Assembly (NCBI GenBank): GCA_002730875.1
Contig: PCBI01000005.1
Location: 558,001-622,000 of the forward strand
Length of the DNA stretch: 64,000 nucleotides
Direction of reading: 5' to 3'
Source of the DNA: Spirochaetaceae bacterium
GTDB lineage: Bacteria; Spirochaetota; Leptospiria; Leptospirales; Leptonemataceae
The position numbers and the translations under genes were made by a program. The notes under the pieces are model-generated. The model saw nothing but the letters and a program-made list of their open reading frames with translations. It was not told the DNA's origin and did no database searches. The stretch's first letter is position 1. Every line of letters starts with the position of its first letter. Positions 62,390 to 64,000 of this stretch are shown in pieces.

Positions 62390-63593
62390 GAATCATTGTG
62401 CCAAGGCGCTCAATCCCTTTGCGAATGTGTTCCTCTGAAAGGGCATAAGAAATCCGGATGCCGGTATCGTCGCCGAATGCCACTCCGGGTACCGCTGCCA
62501 CTTCGTAGTGATCCAACAGGTGGGCGCAAAAAACTCGGGAAGCGGAATCGTCCTGCTTTTCTTTCATAATTGCCTGGAATTTTGGACGAGCATAGATTTC
62601 AGACAGGTCGGGAAAGATGTAAAAAGCGCCGCCGGGAGCAAAAGTACGAACCCCTGGAATACTGGATAGCATGCGAGTAACCAGATCCCGCCGTTCCTGG
62701 AATGCTTTGCGCATCTCGGCAACGCAGTCCTGGCTTTCCGTGAGGGCGGCCTGGGCGGCGGCCTGGGCGATGGAGGTAGCTCCAGAAGTGCTCTGCCCCT
62801 GAATAGTCTCCATGTTCTTGATTATGTACTGCGGACCGGCTCCGTATCCAATCCGCCAACCGGTCATGGAATAGGCTTTGCTCACGCCGTTTACGATGAA
62901 CCACTGATCTTTCAGTTCGGGAACCAGCATGGGCACATTGAGGAACTTTCTATTGTCGAACAGGATGTGTTCATATATGTCGTCAGTAACCAGGAGAATG
63001 TCTTTGCGCTCCTTTAGAAGTTCGGCCAGTTGCTTCAGCTCTTCGTCGGGATACACCGCTCCAGTTGGGTTGCTGGGCGAATTGATCAGAATCATCCGTG
63101 TCTTCGGAGTCAGCGCTGCTCGGATCTGTTCTATAGAAGGGATGTAGCCCTGATCGAAGCCTGCCGAAACAATCACCGGGGTTGCCTGGGCCAGTCGCGC
63201 GATGTCGGCGTAGGACACCCAGTAGGGCGCCGGAATAATGACTTCATCTTCGGGATTCAAAGTGGCCTGGAAGAGGTTATAGAGCACCTGCTTACCGCCC
63301 ACAGATACTATCACCTCTCCCGGAGCGAAATCCAGTCCATTGTCGTTCTGAAACTTCTGCACGATTGCCTTTTTCAGCCCCGGGGTTCCGCCTACAGGCG
63401 TATACTTGGTCTGTCCGGCTTCCAGCGCGCGCACTGCGGCCTGTTTGATGTGCTCCGGCGTATCAAAATCGGGCTCGCCGGCGCCAAAGCCGATTACATC
63501 TTTTCCCTGAGCCCGGAGCTCCTTGGCCCTTGCCGTAATGGCCAGCGTCGGGGAGGGCTCAACGGAATCCAGTCTGTGTGCGGAGAACTTCAT
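62376..63593 (-). CDS. Aspartate aminotransferase family (class I) enzyme
   Basis: The 405-residue protein has class I aminotransferase features: FGAGEPDFDTPEHIKQAA, TKYTPVGGTPGLKKAI, INSPSNPTGAVY, DDIYEHILFD, and the PLP lysine in NGVSKAYSMTGWRIGYG. It transfers amino groups, most likely aspartate/oxaloacetate (AspC subgroup Ib-gamma). Its last 14 bases overlap amgK, so it heads the aspC-amgK-murU transcript. Confidence 0.92.
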   Translation of the reverse strand: MKFSAHRLDSVEPSPTLAITARAKELRAQGKDVIGFGAGEPDFDTPEHIKQAAVRALEAGQTKYTPVGGTPGLKKAIVQKFQNDNGLDFAPGEVIVSVGGKQVLYNLFQATLNPEDEVIIPAPYWVSYADIARLAQATPVIVSAGFDQGYIPSIEQIRAALTPKTRMILINSPSNPTGAVYPDEELKQLAELLKERKDILLVTDDIYEHILFDNRKFLNVPMLVPELKDQWFIVNGVSKAYSMTGWRIGYGAGPQYIIKNMETIQGQSTSGATSIAQAAAQAALTESQDCVAEMRKAFQERRDLVTRMLSSIPGVRTFAPGGAFYIFPDLSEIYARPKFQAIMKEKQDDSASRVFCAHLLDHYEVAAVPGVAFGDDTGIRISYALSEEHIRKGIERLGTMIHDLD

Positions 63594-63804
63594 ATGGATT
63601 TCTCAATTGGTACGGGCCGCTAACACTGCAAATAAAAAAGGCCTGGAGAGAAAAAATCTGCCGAAAATGCCCGTGCGGGGCGTGGTTATGCTCGATTTGG
63701 ATGCAAGGGGACGGATCCTTCATATACTGAGCTGGGTGGCCAATCACGGGAAGGAAGAGCCATTCCATGAAACCGCCCCACGCGACTGAGAAACCAGAGT
63801 AGAA

Positions 63805-64000
63805 ATGGAAATTGCACTTTTTGAGCCCGAGATTCCGCCGAACACAGGAAACATCATTAGACTGAGCGTTTGTACCGGTACTGCTCTCCATATAGTCGGA
63901 AAGCCGGCCTTTTCCCTGGAGGATGCCATGCTCCGCCGAGCGGGACTGGACTACTGGCAGCTTTCGCGACTCAGGGTGCATGATTCGCTGGAAGACTTCC
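63805..64000 (+). CDS. trmL: tRNA (cytidine/uridine-2'-O)-methyltransferase TrmL, N-terminal part (cut by window edge)
   Basis: The frame from ATG 63805 is open to the right edge (65 codons seen). It reads EIALFEPEIPPNTGNIIRL then CTGTALHIVGKPAF and LRRAGLDYW, closely matching TrmL, a SPOUT methyltransferase that modifies the 2'-OH of nucleotide 34 in tRNA-Leu. The conserved EPEIPPNTGN and RRAGLDY motifs make the call safe. The ribosome site is weak. No overlapping gene upstream. Confidence 0.9.
   Translation, partial: MEIALFEPEIPPNTGNIIRLSVCTGTALHIVGKPAFSLEDAMLRRAGLDYWQLSRLRVHDSLEDF

Noticed and set aside
63523..63789. Open frame upstream of trmL
   Set aside because: First half is antisense to aspC; the remainder has no recognisable features and no ribosome site.
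1..64000. Insertion sequence, prophage, CRISPR array or defence island
   Set aside because: No transposase, integrase, phage gene, regularly spaced repeat array or restriction-modification pair was seen; the single Mrr-like domain is part of a TPR fusion.

Overview
The window reads as a chromosomal segment of a spirochaete of the order Leptospirales with a balanced, moderately G+C-rich genome (Leptonema or Turneriella type rather than the A+T-rich Leptospira). This is an inference. It rests on flagellar genes together with the lipid A gene lpxD, on many lipoproteins with loose lipoboxes, and on 7TMR-DISM kinases, CHASE2 cyclases and SpoIIE phosphatases. No insertion sequence, prophage or CRISPR array was seen. 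The window is ordinary core chromosome with several unusual local arrangements. Both edges cut genes: a TolC-type efflux protein at the left and trmL at the right.

Layout. 1-2.3 kb: minus-strand metal-efflux-type operon start, a glycerophosphodiesterase and a small membrane protein. 2.5-4.3 kb: GNAT-type acyltransferase and an exported protein. 4.6-9.4 kb: two overlapping paralogous sensor kinases with complementary defects. 9.5-11.5 kb: thiolase and a MarR regulator. 11.9-15.3 kb: exported SH3-like protein, protease-like lipoprotein lacking one zinc ligand, and CHASE2 adenylate cyclase in one operon. 15.5-19.0 kb: lipoproteins, including a FlgT-like one. 19.1-25.9 kb: flagellar operon flgN-flgK-flgL-fliW-csrA, an exported protein and a SpoIIE phosphatase. 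26-32 kb: maoC-type hydratase, a membrane protein, and the minus-strand cluster rpmH-rnpA-yidD-yidC-jag-mnmE. 32.2-36.9 kb: dnaA-dnaN-recF-dciA on the plus strand, so the replication origin probably lies here. 37-46.8 kb: TauE-type permease, endonuclease-fold protein and VWA protein with overlapping divergent starts, lpxD, two tRNA-Ser genes, membrane proteins, a glycosyltransferase and an oxidoreductase. 46.8-55.3 kb: mutL, separate coaC and coaB, a nucleosidase-like protein, a TPR/Mrr-like fusion, a lipoprotein and a GT-C type membrane protein. 55.3-64 kb: unknown protein, FecR lipoprotein, CapA-like protein, TPR protein, murU-amgK-aspC operon, trmL.

How genes work together. The strongest candidate for an undescribed system is the kinase pair at 4606-9388. 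The first protein keeps a complete ATP-binding domain but has Val where the phospho-acceptor His should be, and ends in a pseudo-receiver. The second keeps the His and an intact receiver but has lost the ATP-binding motifs. Together they hold one working hybrid kinase divided over two membrane proteins. A second notable feature is the apparent use of AUA and AUC start codons in rnpA and mnmE. In both, the start overlaps the preceding stop codon by one base, where an AUG would normally stand.
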